Notes: generated by a model from the sequence alone, not told the origin. A stretch of 64,000 bases of DNA from Tricholoma matsutake (GCA_026075535.2 AP026550.1:9548001-9612000), one strand, 5' to 3'; counted from the first letter of the stretch, positions 45,047 through 55,960 are shown. Made by a program: numbers and translations.

Positions 45047-45457
45047 TGTTAGGGTGACACCCACTATCTGCTAGCTAAGACCGTGCGGGTTCTCTCTACA
45101 AGAAGGGGGCGGGATCCGCATGCATGATGGGGAATTGATGGTTTTGATGTGAGGGGTTATTAATAGGTGAGTTTGTTGAGATAGGCCTTTCACACCGAAA
45201 ACATAGGTGGAATACCTAAGAGAACACAACTGGGGTCCCCTAGGCATATATTTAGGGTTTATATACTATGTTACATATATTGTACATTGTTGTTACCGAT
45301 GCATGCGTGCAGGCGCGTACATAGTAATACGTGCGAAATAATATTCTCATGCTAACAAAGTGTAGCGTCATTTGGCGTCATTTGGTGTAATGTAGTGTAA
45401 TTCGACATAATAAAATGAAAATGAAATTTTATTAGGTAATGGGGGTGTTTCCTAACA
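45047..45457 (-). repeat. Gypsy B 3' LTR
   Basis: 411 bp, ends TGTTAGGG...CCTAACA, next to a polypurine tract (AAAGGGGGGGTAA on the minus strand, 45458-45470). It differs from the right LTR at about 19 positions by eye, nearly all transitions involving CpG/TpG/CpA. Confidence 0.95.
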
Positions 45458-45468
45458 TTACCCCCCCT

Positions 45469-46500
45469 TTATGCCTCGACTTCCAGGCAAGAAAATATTA
45501 TGTTTGTCCCCTCTGTGAAATTTTGGTAAGGCCGGAATTTCATCCCCTCATACACCATTCTCGCAATGCGACGCGGAGCATTCGGATTACATTTAAAGAA
45601 TTGGGCGATTGCGTTATGCGCTTGCTTACAATTCTCTTTGGGTTCCCACAAATTATTTTTGTCGGTATAGTTTTTCCACTTTATTAAGAACTCCAATTTG
45701 TTCTGTCGAAGACGTGAGTCTAGAATTTCTTCAACTATGTATTCTGGAGCACCTTCTACTATTATCGGAGGTTGCGGAGTAGTTTGTTGGCCAGGAATAG
45801 TGGGTGGACGGTAAGGGTGTAAGGGGGATACATTAATCTCAGGATCAATCTTAAATGATCGGGGTAATTTTAGCACTACCGCATTAGGCAAGATCACTTT
45901 AGAGATCACATATGGGCCAACTTGTTTCTCCGTAAGTTTCTTCAAAGGTCGTGGAATATTCAGGTCCTTGGTACTTAGCCATACCAAGTCACCAACTTTG
46001 TACTCTGGAGCGCGTGCTCGAGTATGATCCGTGTGTCGCATCATGTCATCACGTGCTTTCTTCAATGCTGCCTCTGCTTCCTCTTGTACCCTTTGCATCT
46101 TAGATACAAAATCTTCTACCGACTGTACTTTGACTTCCCTTCTGGGTTCTACTCCCATGTGAGGATGATATCCATAATTCGCGAAAAAGGGTGTCATACG
46201 AGTAGCCGAATGGAATTTATTATTGTGGGAAAATTCGGCAATTGCCAACCATTTGGGCCAGTTGGTTTGTCAGTAGTTGACAAACATATGTAGGTACTGC
46301 TCCAACTCCTGATTCATTCTCTCTGTCTGCCCATCAGTCTGCGGGTGATATGCCATAGATAATTTAGTTTGAATTCCTAATATGTTGTTTATTTCTCGCA
46401 TAAACGCGGAAGCAAATTGTGGTCTGCGATCAGAGATAACAGTATCGGGTAACCCATGTAACCGCCATACCTGATTTAGATAGAGGTGCGCCAAGCCCAA
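45469..46500 (-). pseudogene. Gypsy B integrase C-terminal half and chromodomain
   Basis: Starts at [11 protein letters not shown], then SDRRPQFAS (second catalytic Asp, about 46440) and TDGQTERMNQELEQYL (catalytic Glu, about 46335). TGA at 46270 replaces Arg (VNY-QTNWP). The GPY/F-like region (QVGPYVISKV) and a chromodomain (YIVEEILDSR, FLIKWKNY, LWEPKENC, about 45745-45600) follow. The HHCC zinc site and first Asp are missing: the preceding RNase H linker is in another frame and joins directly here. The frame ends 12 nt before the LTR. Confidence 0.88.
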
Positions 46501-48616
46501 TGATGAGGTTTCTGTAGTAGTAGGAATAATATGGACCTCCTTTGATATTACCTTTCTTCTCTCCCTTCAGAGCTTTCACAGCTTCCACTACTTCATCATC
46601 CATTTCTGAACATTGTCTAATTTTAGACAACATTTCCATCTCCGAGCTATCTATTAATAGATGCCCTTGATGCATAGCGCAAATGCGAAAGTATTTGGGT
46701 TTGAGTAAGGTAACATTTTCATTGTCCTCCTCCACCCCCCTTTTATGATCAATATGTCTGGATAAGGCATCTGCTTTCCTCATTAAGCTTCCCACTTTAT
46801 GGCCCAAGTGAAAGTTGAAACGCGATAGGAATAGTGCCCAACGCGCTTGCCGGTGATTAAGCTTTTTAGCGGACATGAAGTATTGCAGATTTTGATGATC
46901 CGTCCAGATCTCAATTTGATGCGTACATCCCTCCAAATAATGCCTCCACACCTCCAATGCTCATATTATCCCCAACATCTCTTTGTCATGCATATCATAA
47001 TTCCTCTCCACATCATTCAACCCTTTTGACAAGTATGCACAAGGATGCCATTTGTCATCTTTGCACAGCATTGATAATACCACTCCAGTAGCAAAATTGG
47101 ATGCATCAGATTCCACTCGCAAAGGGCGTGTGAAATCTACTGGGGCTAATATTGGTCCCTCCACAAACTTCCTCTTCAACTCCTCAAACACTGTCTGCTG
47201 CTGCTCTCCCCACCTCCACACTACTCCCTTTTGCATAAGGTTATGTAAGGGTGCGGCAATTTTAGAAAAATTGTGCACAAAGCGACGATAATAATTTGCG
47301 AGTCCCAAGAAGGCTTGAACCTCCTTGACACGGGTGGGCGCAGGCCAATCTGTGATCGCCTGTACCTTGATCAGATCCATTTTGATCCCGTCAGGGCCAA
47401 TCAATAATCCTAGGAACTCGATCTTGCTTGCCCCAAACACACACTTCTCTGGTTTCAAAAATAGATCATTTCCCACCTTATCAATTATTTCTGAGATCAA
47501 CGGCAGGGGGTATGCGTTCTTCACTGTCCACTCATTCAGATACCTATAATCGGTACACATCCTCTTCCTTTGGTCTTTTTTGGGCACGAAGAATATTGGT
47601 GAAGTCTGCGGTGATTTCGAAGGTCGTATGTATCCTTTGCGCAATTGCTCCTTCAGGAATGCATCCACTTCTTCTTGATCCATCGGAGATAACGGATATA
47701 CCTTCGACTTCTTCGGCACAAACCCTGGCTTCATCTCAATCGCATGATCCCATGGCTTCCGCACCGGCATTCACTCAGACTCCTTCTTTTGGAACACTGA
47801 CAAATGTTCATGATACACTTTTGGCACCCATTCCTCCACTGGCTTCTCCACCTTCACGATATTCTTGTCCCACAACTGTCCTCCACAAACTGCTCTAACG
47901 GTTTGCTTCTGCTCTTCTTTCTCGATCATGATCGGAACTTCCCCATTTGGCATTTCCTCATCCTCCACTTCCTCCATCGTAACAGAATACTTCCTCGGAC
48001 GTTCTTTCTCTTTCTTTTTCCTTTTTTCTTTCTTCATCTTCCTCCCATACACATTACATTCCTTAGGACAACGAGTCATTTGTACTTTCCCAGTTTTCCA
48101 ATCAATTTCGGGATTATGCTTCTGTAACCACGGACATCCTATTATTAGATTGGTTTTCCCAAGATCGCACACTTCGAATACGGCTTGCTCCTGATGCTCC
48201 TGATACTTTAGTACCATAGTCACCTCCTCCTTGATAGTTCCTCCACGATTGACTGTTCCGTCAATATTGTACACCATTATAGGTTGCACCAGCTTGCGTG
48301 TGTTAATACCGTTTCCGGTAATTAAGAATCGATTAATAAATAATCCTGTAGCACCACTGTCAAGCAACGCTGACACATCAATAGCTGCATGTGTGTCCAC
48401 TGTCTTCAGTCCCACAGTCAAGGTGATTTCGGGTTCTATTCGCGCAGAGCAAATAAAGAATTTAGGGGTTTTCGGAAATGACATGTGACAATTTTCTTTG
48501 TTGCGTGATTTGCAACAGTTGTACTCCTCCTCAATTTCCTTTTCTGATTTACTCTTGGTTTCCTCGGATACTAATACATTGTAACGATTCTGGGTCACCA
48601 ATGGGGAAACCTTCAC
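46430..48616 (-). pseudogene. Gypsy B pol: protease, RT with deleted core, RNase H
   Basis: One frame from 48616 to about 46500 with TGA at 47771 (ESE-MPVRK) and at 46958 (II-ALEVW), both where Arg is expected. Protease DSGATG is near 48355. RT fingers [20 protein letters not shown] are near 47590-47535. At about 47471 the sequence jumps from IIDKVG to NDLFLKPEKC. Compared with copy A, 297 nt (99 codons) holding the FIDD catalytic box are missing in frame. RNase H follows (VESDASNFATG near 47110, so its Asp is intact). Confidence 0.88.
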
Positions 48617-48629
48617 TAGGACTCTTCCA

Positions 48630-49707
48630 CAAAATTCTCCTGCTTGCCTTCCTCCTGCTTCACTTCCTCAATTGGAGCTCCCCTGATCTTTCTCTTCTGC
48701 TTGCAATACTTAGAAATGTGTCCTAACTGCCCACAGTTAAAACATTTAAGTGGGGCTCATCTCCCCACTTGATGAACCTCCATTGCCTCTGCTGGTGCTG
48801 CTGACTGCGTAACTATAGGTGTCACTGCCATGGCCGGTGGCTGTGCCCTCTGAGCTTGCGCCTGAGGTGCCTTTCCTTTCTCGGACTTTCCTCCTGATGA
48901 CTTTCCAAATTTACTACTTCCGTACATCAACTTTGACTCCGCCTGTTCCTGCCAATATTGCTGGTCAAGGTGCATTGCCCAATTATACCACTCATCCAAC
49001 TTCTCTGGCATAGAAGGTAGTTGGTAGATAGACTTGAATAAAGAGGGATTTAATCCTGCTTTCAAAAACTCTACCAACGCAGCTTCTCCCATGTCCATTT
49101 GCGAAGCTTCTGCTTTGAACTGCAAAATAAATTCATCCGCCGTTAAGGAACCTTGGCGCATGGTCTTTAATTTAGCATTGGCTGTCGCCTTTGGATTAGG
49201 GTCTCCAAACTGTGCCTCCAATCTCTCCAGAGATTCCTTGAAGGTTGCAAATGGTTTATTTCCCACGGCAATTTGATTAATAGCCTCATTTCTCCAGAAC
49301 TGTGCTTTCCCCCCCTGAATGTATGAGAGAGCAAACATAATCCTAGACTCAGCTGTACAAAACTCGGGCTTCCTCCCATGGATGTACAATACTATAGAGC
49401 TGATGAAGGATTTTGTATTCTCCATGGTACCGCCAAAGATTTGCAGGGGCATGTACTTAGGTAAGCGCGCTTTTCCATTTCCAGATTTCTCCGTCTCATC
49501 CTCCTGCGATATCCACTCCACCATCTCCTCCATCTCATCATCTCTTTCTCCTGTCGTCTCTGGCTGTACTTCCACTTGTCTGGGCTGTGATGCTGCCAAT
49601 ACTGACACTAATTGCGACATTTGCACTGTGAGCGCATCAATTTTTGCCTCTAGTGCTGGTATGGGAACAGGATTAGGACCGGGATTAGAAGTTGAAGGTT
49701 CAGACAT
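48630..49707 (-). pseudogene. Gypsy B gag
   Basis: ATG at 49707 opens 316 codons: a short Pro/Asn-rich start, a coiled-coil-like segment, the gag core (YIQGGKAQFWRNEAIN) and ADEFILQFKAEASQMD. TGA at 48757 precedes a zinc knuckle (CFNCGQLGHISKYC, about 48748-48707). Gag then ends at TAG near 48630, and pol lies in the -1 frame. Leader between LTR and ATG is about 490 nt. Confidence 0.88.
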
Positions 49708-50180
49708 AATTGTAGAATCTGTGATGAATCACTTCTTCGACAAATTCAAAATTTTTCTTCGAGACCTCTCCAAACGTCTACGGGTCACGTGATAAGCTTC
49801 GTCGAGGTTTGTCAATGGTTTGTCATTTGTCAGCCACCTATTTTGACACTTCGGATCAACAACCCTTCCAACAGTGCCTGATCTCGGAGATATCACTGAA
49901 TTCGGCTTGTAACTAAAATAGTCGTCTGAATAGAGTAATGTAAATCGTAACTAAACCAGATCCGATTGGTTGTCTGGTTGCAGCTGTCCTAATGATGAGC
50001 ACTGCCTCTCGATCACTGGCAGTTGCAATGTAAGGCGTGGCCTGGCGTCGGCTTATGAAAGAAAAGGTAGATTACGTATATACAAGTACTTCCGGCTCGT
50101 GCTGAAAGGATGAGTAATTGGATGTGGCACGGTGAAACAATGATGTATGCACAAGTAAGAGAAGGTGCACTGATATGGGA

Positions 50181-50191
50181 AGTTGTGTTCT
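50181..50191 (-). promoter_or_regulatory. Self-priming site of gypsy B (11 nt)
   Basis: On the minus strand AGAACACAACT lies 2 nt inside the 5' LTR. It is perfectly complementary to AGTTGTGTTCT within the LTR (plus 50368-50378), which lies 34 nt downstream of the start of a TATATAAA box (50405-50412), where transcription should start. No tRNA 3'-end site (TGG...) is present. This is the layout of Tf1/sushi elements, whose mRNA 5' end primes reverse transcription. Confidence 0.8.
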
Positions 50192-50193
50192 TC

Positions 50194-50604
50194 TGTTAGG
50201 GTGACACCCACTATCTGCTAGCTAAGACCGTGCGGGTTCTCTCTACAAGAAGGGGGCGGGATCCATGCGCGTGATGGGGAATTGATGGTTTTGATGCGAG
50301 GGGTTATTAATAGGTGAGTTTGTTGAGATAGGCCTTTCACACCAAAAACATAGTTGGAATACCTAAGAGAACACAACTGGGGTCCCCTAGGCATATATTT
50401 AGGGTTTATATACTATGTTACATATATTGTACATTGTTGTTACCGACGCGCGCGTACAGGCGCATACATAGTGATATGTGCGAAATAATATTCTCATGCT
50501 AACAAAGTGTAACGTCATTTGGCATCATTTGGTATAATGTAGTGTAATTCGACATAATAAAATGAAAATGAAATTTTATTAGGTAATGGGGCTGTTTCCT
50601 AACA
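50194..50604 (-). repeat. Gypsy B 5' LTR
   Basis: 411 bp. Minus-strand promoter TATATAAA at 50405-50412, inferred start near 50378. Followed by the GAGGT duplication at 50605-50609. Confidence 0.95.
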
Positions 50605-50609
50605 GAGGT

Positions 50610-51409
50610 AAGGGTGGTGGCACTGGTAGTGTGTTATGCATATAACTGCCATTTCCAGATCTTTGTCATCAAGCATGATATGCATCCATCCATCGCAATC
50701 GAAGTGTTCCATTGTCATAGGCGCATGTTGTTTCCTGGTGTCTTCATTCAACTTGTGCTTGGTCTGTTCTCCACTGAGCTGTACACAGTAGAAAGTGTAG
50801 ACTGCGACACTCTCATTTCCATGGCTCTTTTGTTTCTTCTTGAAGCTGATTGATGTTGACATAAGAATTTTTTCAGAGGTTGGGAAAAACTAAACATACT
50901 TGAATCTAAAGCCTGTTGCATCCCAGGCTTCCTTTGCAATGTTCTTGGCCAGACCATGGGCAGAATTTTCTGGTGGTGCTTTTGGTGCAGTCTCGTCGCT
51001 GTCAAGTGTGACTATGGCATGCAGCTCAAATGCACTGTCCTTGTTCTCCTCGATGGTTGAGATGAATGTGCTCCACATAAGTGTTGGAATGCCACCAGGT
51101 GTCCTATCTTTGCCAGCTGCACGTCGCTTTGATCTGTCCCCATCCTTCGCCTGCCGCTTCTCTGCTTTCTTTGTTGTGCATGGTCCGCAAGTCTTGTAGT
51201 ACTGAAGATTTGGTTTTCGAGGAAACTCAGCCTGTTCGCCTTGAAATGAGCATCACTGGGACTTGATTTTTGGCATTGCCAGTAGACTGAGGGGAGGAAA
51301 TCATGTTCATTTGCATGTTCAAACTATCAGTGGTAGCCAAGAACAATGGATATATTTTGGTGGTGGCCATCGAGCAAATGGGCAGTACTACAAACTCGCG
51401 TCGCGACAC
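50610..51409 (-). pseudogene. MULE transposase, N-terminal part
   Basis: Pieces in three frames: YYKTCGPCTTKKAEKRQAKDG (about 51205-51140, a CxxC basic segment), DSDETAPKAPPENSAHGLAK (about 51000-50940), and MTMEHFDCDGWMHIMLDDKDLEMA ending HPYL at the gypsy B insertion. Joined across the insertion, HPYL continues into DISILPEIAQ. Start codon uncertain (candidate 51409). At least one TGA replaces Arg before the Cys segment. Confidence 0.72.
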
Positions 51410-51481
51410 AATCGTGATTTAGACACGTGATATATATACTCATGTGATTTGTCCCAGTGAGGGGTCCTACTAGTTTCTGTA

Positions 51482-51773
51482 CTCAAATATGTGGCGAAAG
51501 CGTGCCCAGTAGTTACGGTTTCGTCACAAGTTCAATTCGGACAGGAGGGGCGTGATAAAATAAAACTGGATTCTGAAGAGTAGACTACAAGTACGTAGAG
51601 TTTTTATACTGTAGGATAAATAGGGGTTCGTAAGTTAAATATAAAACAGGGGTGAAGGCAGTATCGTAGCCAAAGAGATAGTGGGCAAGGGGGCCCGGGG
51701 GTGATGAAATAAATAGGAAAGGGTGACAACTTACAAGATAAATAGGAAACATTGTCCGTTTGCAGTTGGTTAG
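51482..51773. other. Intergenic, no feature recognised
   Basis: Right flank of the MULE. No supported frame. Confidence 0.5.
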
Positions 51774-52359
51774 CCTATGGTGCCGATCACTTACACACCG
51801 CTACTTTTCTACAAACTTTTCTGGTCCTCCAAAAAACAACCATTTTCTTATTCCTCTTCTAGAAACACTCCTTTTAGTGATAAGAAGATATTGTATTGAG
51901 GGTTTCTTATTAGCTTCAAAACTGAGTGAGAAAATTTCTCGAGCAGACTTCAGTTTGGCGGGTGGTTGCATTTTTACCTCTACAACTCGCGAAAAAAGGG
52001 GTAGTTCTTATCCCTCTTGTATAAACACTCTTATATGTGTTTTGAAGATGTTGTATTGACATAATACTGATATCACAAAAACTGGAAGAGAAATTTCATG
52101 ACGAACTATGGTGTGAATAACAAAATCCAATTATTGTTTCAAGTTCATTATACCTGTTTCTGGCATTTGCAAGGTTATTGAGATGGGTACAGCAGTACTC
52201 AATCCACGTCAAAATTTTCACACTATTTACTCAACCTCAAATGTGCTTAAAAATAGTTCCTGACTGTGTTTTTTAGGGCTAAAGTTTTTTTTTCGGGGGG
52301 GGGCAGCCAGATTGGCGGTTGCACAAAAGTAGCGGTGTGTAAGTGATCGGCACCATAGG
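51774..52359. mobile_element. MITE with about 35-bp perfect TIRs (586 bp)
   Basis: The left end CCTATGGTGCCGATCACTTA and the reversed right end are identical for about 35 bp, through ACACCGCTACTTTT. No clear target-site duplication could be found (GTTAG left, TTGCG right), so the superfamily is unknown. The interior holds two related halves around TAAACACTC/AGAAACACTCC and GATGTTGTATTGA. Non-coding. Confidence 0.72.
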
Positions 52360-52742
52360 TTGCGTTCGTCACAATAACGCTCCTCTTACACAACGACATT
52401 TACTAGCATTATGTCATGGGTCCTTTTTAAACAGAACTCGGAGAGTCGGACATGCCGCGCGAAGCGACGGCCCGCTAGCACAAGTTTATATATCATCCTG
52501 CCAGCATCTGGTGCAAAGAGTTCCGTGTGCTTACGGATCATCGAAATGGCCGTTGTGCGCTGAGCCACTGGAATTTGACTAAAATCTGGTCACATTTGCG
52601 ATTGTCATGCCAACTTCCCAAGGATAAATTCAATCACGCTCCATCCCATTCTGCAGCTGGTCTCACGTCTCTTGAACTTCACTCCATTCTACTTGCCTAA
52701 CCAGACACCAAAACTACATCTCACCAACGGTTATCTCACCGC

Positions 52743-53456
52743 ATGTTTCATATTCCGACTCTTCTCATAGGGATCTGGTTCACTACCAGTTCCATAGCGT
52801 TGCCCGCACCCTCTTCTTTGGCAATTAGGACCACGCCAGGGGTGCCAGACTTGCAGCAGTGAGTTGAGCATTATTCTTGCCTTTTTTCTTTCTCATCTTG
52901 TAACGAAGACTCGTAGAGAGCTACATCCTTCAGGGAGGAAGACCCTCTCACACAGATCAAATCCTCCCTCTTGACTGGGAATATTGGGTAGAAAGGCTTG
53001 AGTGTGCCGGCTTTATCGACAAGGATGGTGTATTGATGGACCCGACGACCAGTCTGCCCCTCCATGAACAGAAGATATCACCGTATGTAGCACTATTCAC
53101 TTCTTCCATTGTGTCGTGCTGACTCTGGATCAATGTAAAGATTTTCAGCCAATGATATGTATATTGGAGAGCTATGTCTTTTCAAGAAAAAGGATCCGAG
53201 TCGCTCTATGGCAGGTTGGTATAAAAATCCTGAGGATGAATGGAAGAGACCCGCTATCGGGAAAGCGTTACACGAGATGTATCAGGACTATGCCACAAGC
53301 TTCAATGACGAGTGGACGGCACGGCATGCTCCGAGTCAGGCGCGCCGCGTCGACACACATCAAATCTCAGGCACCTCAACTGCTGCGGCCTTACACCAAC
53401 CATCCGCGGTGGTAGTCAGTTTTTTTGAATTATTTCTCTATTTTTCGAACTATTGA
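52743..53456 (+). CDS. Small secreted protein, three exons, function unknown
   Basis: ATG at 52743 starts a signal peptide (MFHIPTLLIGIWFTTSSIA, cleavage likely after ALPA). Best model: exons 52743-52858, 52909-53082 and 53141-53456, introns GTGAGT...GAAG and GTATGT...AAAG; this keeps one frame without stops. Acceptor choice is uncertain by a few bases. The mature part has LDWEYWVERLECAGFIDKDG, then MYIGELCLFKKKDPSRSMAG and WYKNPEDEWKRPAIGKALHE, aromatic and charged with two visible cysteines. The last about 20 codons lie in the first unit of the 238-bp repeat. It could be a secreted effector-like or cell-surface protein. No family recognised. Confidence 0.6.
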
Positions 53457-54110
53457 CGAATTCGATTCGTAGTGTGATCGATGCGCTAGGCTCAGGACCC
53501 AACGGGCATGTATTGTCAAGGAGGGGACCGAGAAGTGCACAAGGTGCACTCAAACAAGGCAGGGGTGCTATTGGGGTGGTGTTTCGAGGGGGGGGGGTCA
53601 GATGAGCGACAACATTAGGGGAACGGTCTTATCCCAACCATCCGCGGGGGCAGTCAGTTTTTTTGAACTATTTCTCTGTTTTTTGAACTATTGACGAATT
53701 CGATTCGTAGTGTGATCGATGCGCTGAGCTCAAGTCCCAACCGGCATGTATTGTCGAGGAGGGGACCCCGAAGTGCACGAGGTGCACTCAAACAGCGCGG
53801 GGGTGCTATTGGGGTGGTGTTTCGAGGGGGGGGCGTCGGAAGAGCAACAAGGATGGGGGAACGGTCTTATCCCAACCATTCGCGGGGGCAGTCAGTTTTT
53901 TTGAATTATTTCTCTCATTTTTGAACTATTGACGAATTCAATTCGTAGTGTGATCGATGCGCTAAGGTCAAGTCCCAACCGGCATGTATTGTCGAGGAGA
54001 GGGACACGAAGTGCACAAGGTGCACTCAAAACAAGCATGGGTGCTATTGGGGTGGTGTTTCGAGGACGGGGCAGCGGAAGGGCAAGACGGGCAAGAGGAA
54101 CAAGGTTGAG
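53397..54110. repeat. Three tandem 238-bp repeats
   Basis: Units begin CAACCATCCGCGG at about 53397, 53635 and 53873. Each contains TTTTTTTGAA, GACGAATTCGATTCGTAG, AAGTGCACNAGGTGCACTC (a palindrome) and a G-run. Units 2 and 3 each show an open frame starting MTNSIRSVIDAL, a repeat by-product. Unit 1 overlaps the end of the secreted-protein gene. Confidence 0.9.
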
Positions 54111-55747
54111 GGAACGACAAGTGGTTTGTAGTGTACACTAACCTATTTTTCGGATTGTGAAGTGCCTTCAATCAATATGGAGAGAATACGGAAAAATATA
54201 GGTTTCATGAGTTTCTGCATGAATGAGGCATTCAAAAATCAGGATTTTCTGACAGTTAGTCTTGGAACATGTCCCAGTAAGTCAGAAAAATGGTTTGGTG
54301 ATTTTTACTCTCTTACATAAGTTCTGAAGGAGCTGATCAAGAAATTATGACAACTGGAAGTTGTATCTTGAGCATTACACATGCAAAATTTGTGATTTTG
54401 ACTGTTCCCCAGTCCCTCAGCCGATCAAAGTTGGGAACATAAGTATCTCAATTTTTTGTGTCCAGAGTCCAGTGCAATGGCCAGTATTATCTCGATGTCA
54501 AATGCGCATGTGACAGTTCTGAATAAATTTATTGTCGACAATATTACTTTTGATGTGAGACAGACATCATGTGTAGCCACTTTGGAAAACTCAGGGTTAT
54601 GTATAGTGCTGTGTATTTAGTCACCACTACTTTTGTACAATGTCTTACATCAATAGTAATATTGTCAACAATAAATTTATTCAATGCACGTGATGGTTCA
54701 GAACCATCATAGTACACCAGTTGGTCAAATGGCCAATTTTGACCATGAAAATAAATTCCAAATGATATTGAGTACTGACCTTGAACTTGTAAACAATTAC
54801 AATTCTGCTCAGTGCGGTTACTTCCCTATTACCTCCATAGTCTCTGTCCCCGTCCACCTGCTCTTCAACCTTAGTTGCTGTGGAGCACTCGCTGCATGCA
54901 ACCCTCCTCCCTGTTCTCTCATACTCCTGTCTACCGTATCGCCCACCTTAATAGCATGTGCCTGTAGATCTCTCTCCCCTCATCCCATCTAAAACCCAGT
55001 CCTGTAGTAGAAGCAGAGGTGCAACCCTTCAGGAAAGTGGTTGAAGGCAAAGACTGATCCATCCAGTAAGTGTGGTGTTCTGCCCAACTCTGTCTGTTGA
55101 TGATGCTCGACCCAGAAACCCAAACAAAACCTACTAAATGGCTTTGGATGTTATAACACAAGTTGGAGGAAGGATGTGAGGCCCTCTAGATGTCACCTGT
55201 CAGACCGACCGTCAAATAGACATAAAAGGACTGCTTGTCAAAGTAATTTGAAGCTAAAAGAATGTGTTTCATGGAATTTTGTAGAATTTTGTGGCTAGAT
55301 TGATGAATTCAGAGTGCGCAAATATGTTTGGATGCAAGATCAGGGGACTAGATGAGTAATAGAAGCAAAGCACAGGCGAATTGAGGGAAATGAGAGCGAA
55401 AATAGCATAATGCAAGGATTTTTGAAGATTTTTGAAGATTTTTGAAGAAGTTTAGTGTAAAGCACCAGACTTTGGACTGAATAAGACTAAACTGAACTCT
55501 CAAATCACTGCAATCTGGGAGGTAGACAAAGACTTTCTTGTTTTTCTTTGTATCTAGTACATCTTTTTATATAAAATAAAGAAACTGCCTAAAAAGGCTA
55601 AAGACAATAGAAGTATATCAGAACAATAAAGCGAGACTAGAAAGGGTGTATATAAAACATCATGAAGAAATAATAAGAAAGAACAGCTAAAAGGGTTAGG
55701 GTTATCAGGAGATATATTTGAGATTGTAGGGTAGGGTGGAAAACTAG
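54111..55747. other. Long non-coding stretch with one strong hairpin
   Basis: No supported coding frame. AATAAATTTATTGTCGACAA at 54524 and its inverted partner ending at 54681 form arms of about 40 bp around a loop of about 75 bp, MITE-like but without clear duplications. A TTTTTGAAGA triplet repeat lies near 55419-55446. Confidence 0.55.
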
Positions 55748-55960
55748 GGGAGTAGGGTGGTGGGGGAAGGGGTGTAGGGTGGTGGGGGAAGGGGAGTAGG
55801 GTGGTGGGGGAAGGGGAGTAGGGTGGTGGGGGAAGGGGAGTAGGGTGGTGGGGGAAGGGGAGTAGGGTGGTGGGGGAAGGGGAGTAGGGTGGTGGGGGAA
55901 GGGGAGTAGGGTGGTGGGGGAAGGGGAGTAGGGTGGTGGGGGAAGGGGAGTAAGGTGGTG
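55748..55960. repeat. G-rich 23-bp minisatellite, about nine units
   Basis: AGTAGGGTGGTGGGGGAAGGGG repeats almost without change. Because 23 is not a multiple of three, open frames on the opposite strand (Pro/His/Thr-rich) read through all three phases and are artefacts. Runs of G suggest G-quadruplex potential. Confidence 0.95.

Larger units (their letters stand above)
45047..50604 (-). mobile_element. Ty3/gypsy chromovirus copy B (5.56 kb), self-primed type, deletion derivative
   Basis: Complete element with two 411-bp LTRs, TG/CA ends (TGTTAG...CTAACA), and a GAGGT duplication (45042-45046 and 50605-50609). Gag, protease, part of RT, RNase H, part of integrase and a chromodomain are on the minus strand. 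The RT core and the integrase N-terminus are deleted relative to copy A and to the family. The insertion point lies in the MULE transposase; the two transposase halves join in frame across one GAGGT copy. Confidence 0.95.
42562..51470 (-). mobile_element. Mutator-like element (MULE) with 47-bp TIRs, split by gypsy B
   Basis: Inverted ends at 42562-42608 and 51424-51470 match over 47 bp with about six differences, starting GTAGGACCYCTCACTGGGAC. TAGTTTCTGTA occurs on both sides (42542-42552 and 51471-51481), an 11-bp duplication, within the 8-11 bp range of Mutator. On the left 9 extra bases (42553-42561) lie between the duplication and the TIR. Between the ends lies a minus-strand transposase in two pieces separated by an LTR element. 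Without that insertion the MULE is about 3.35 kb. Confidence 0.88.
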
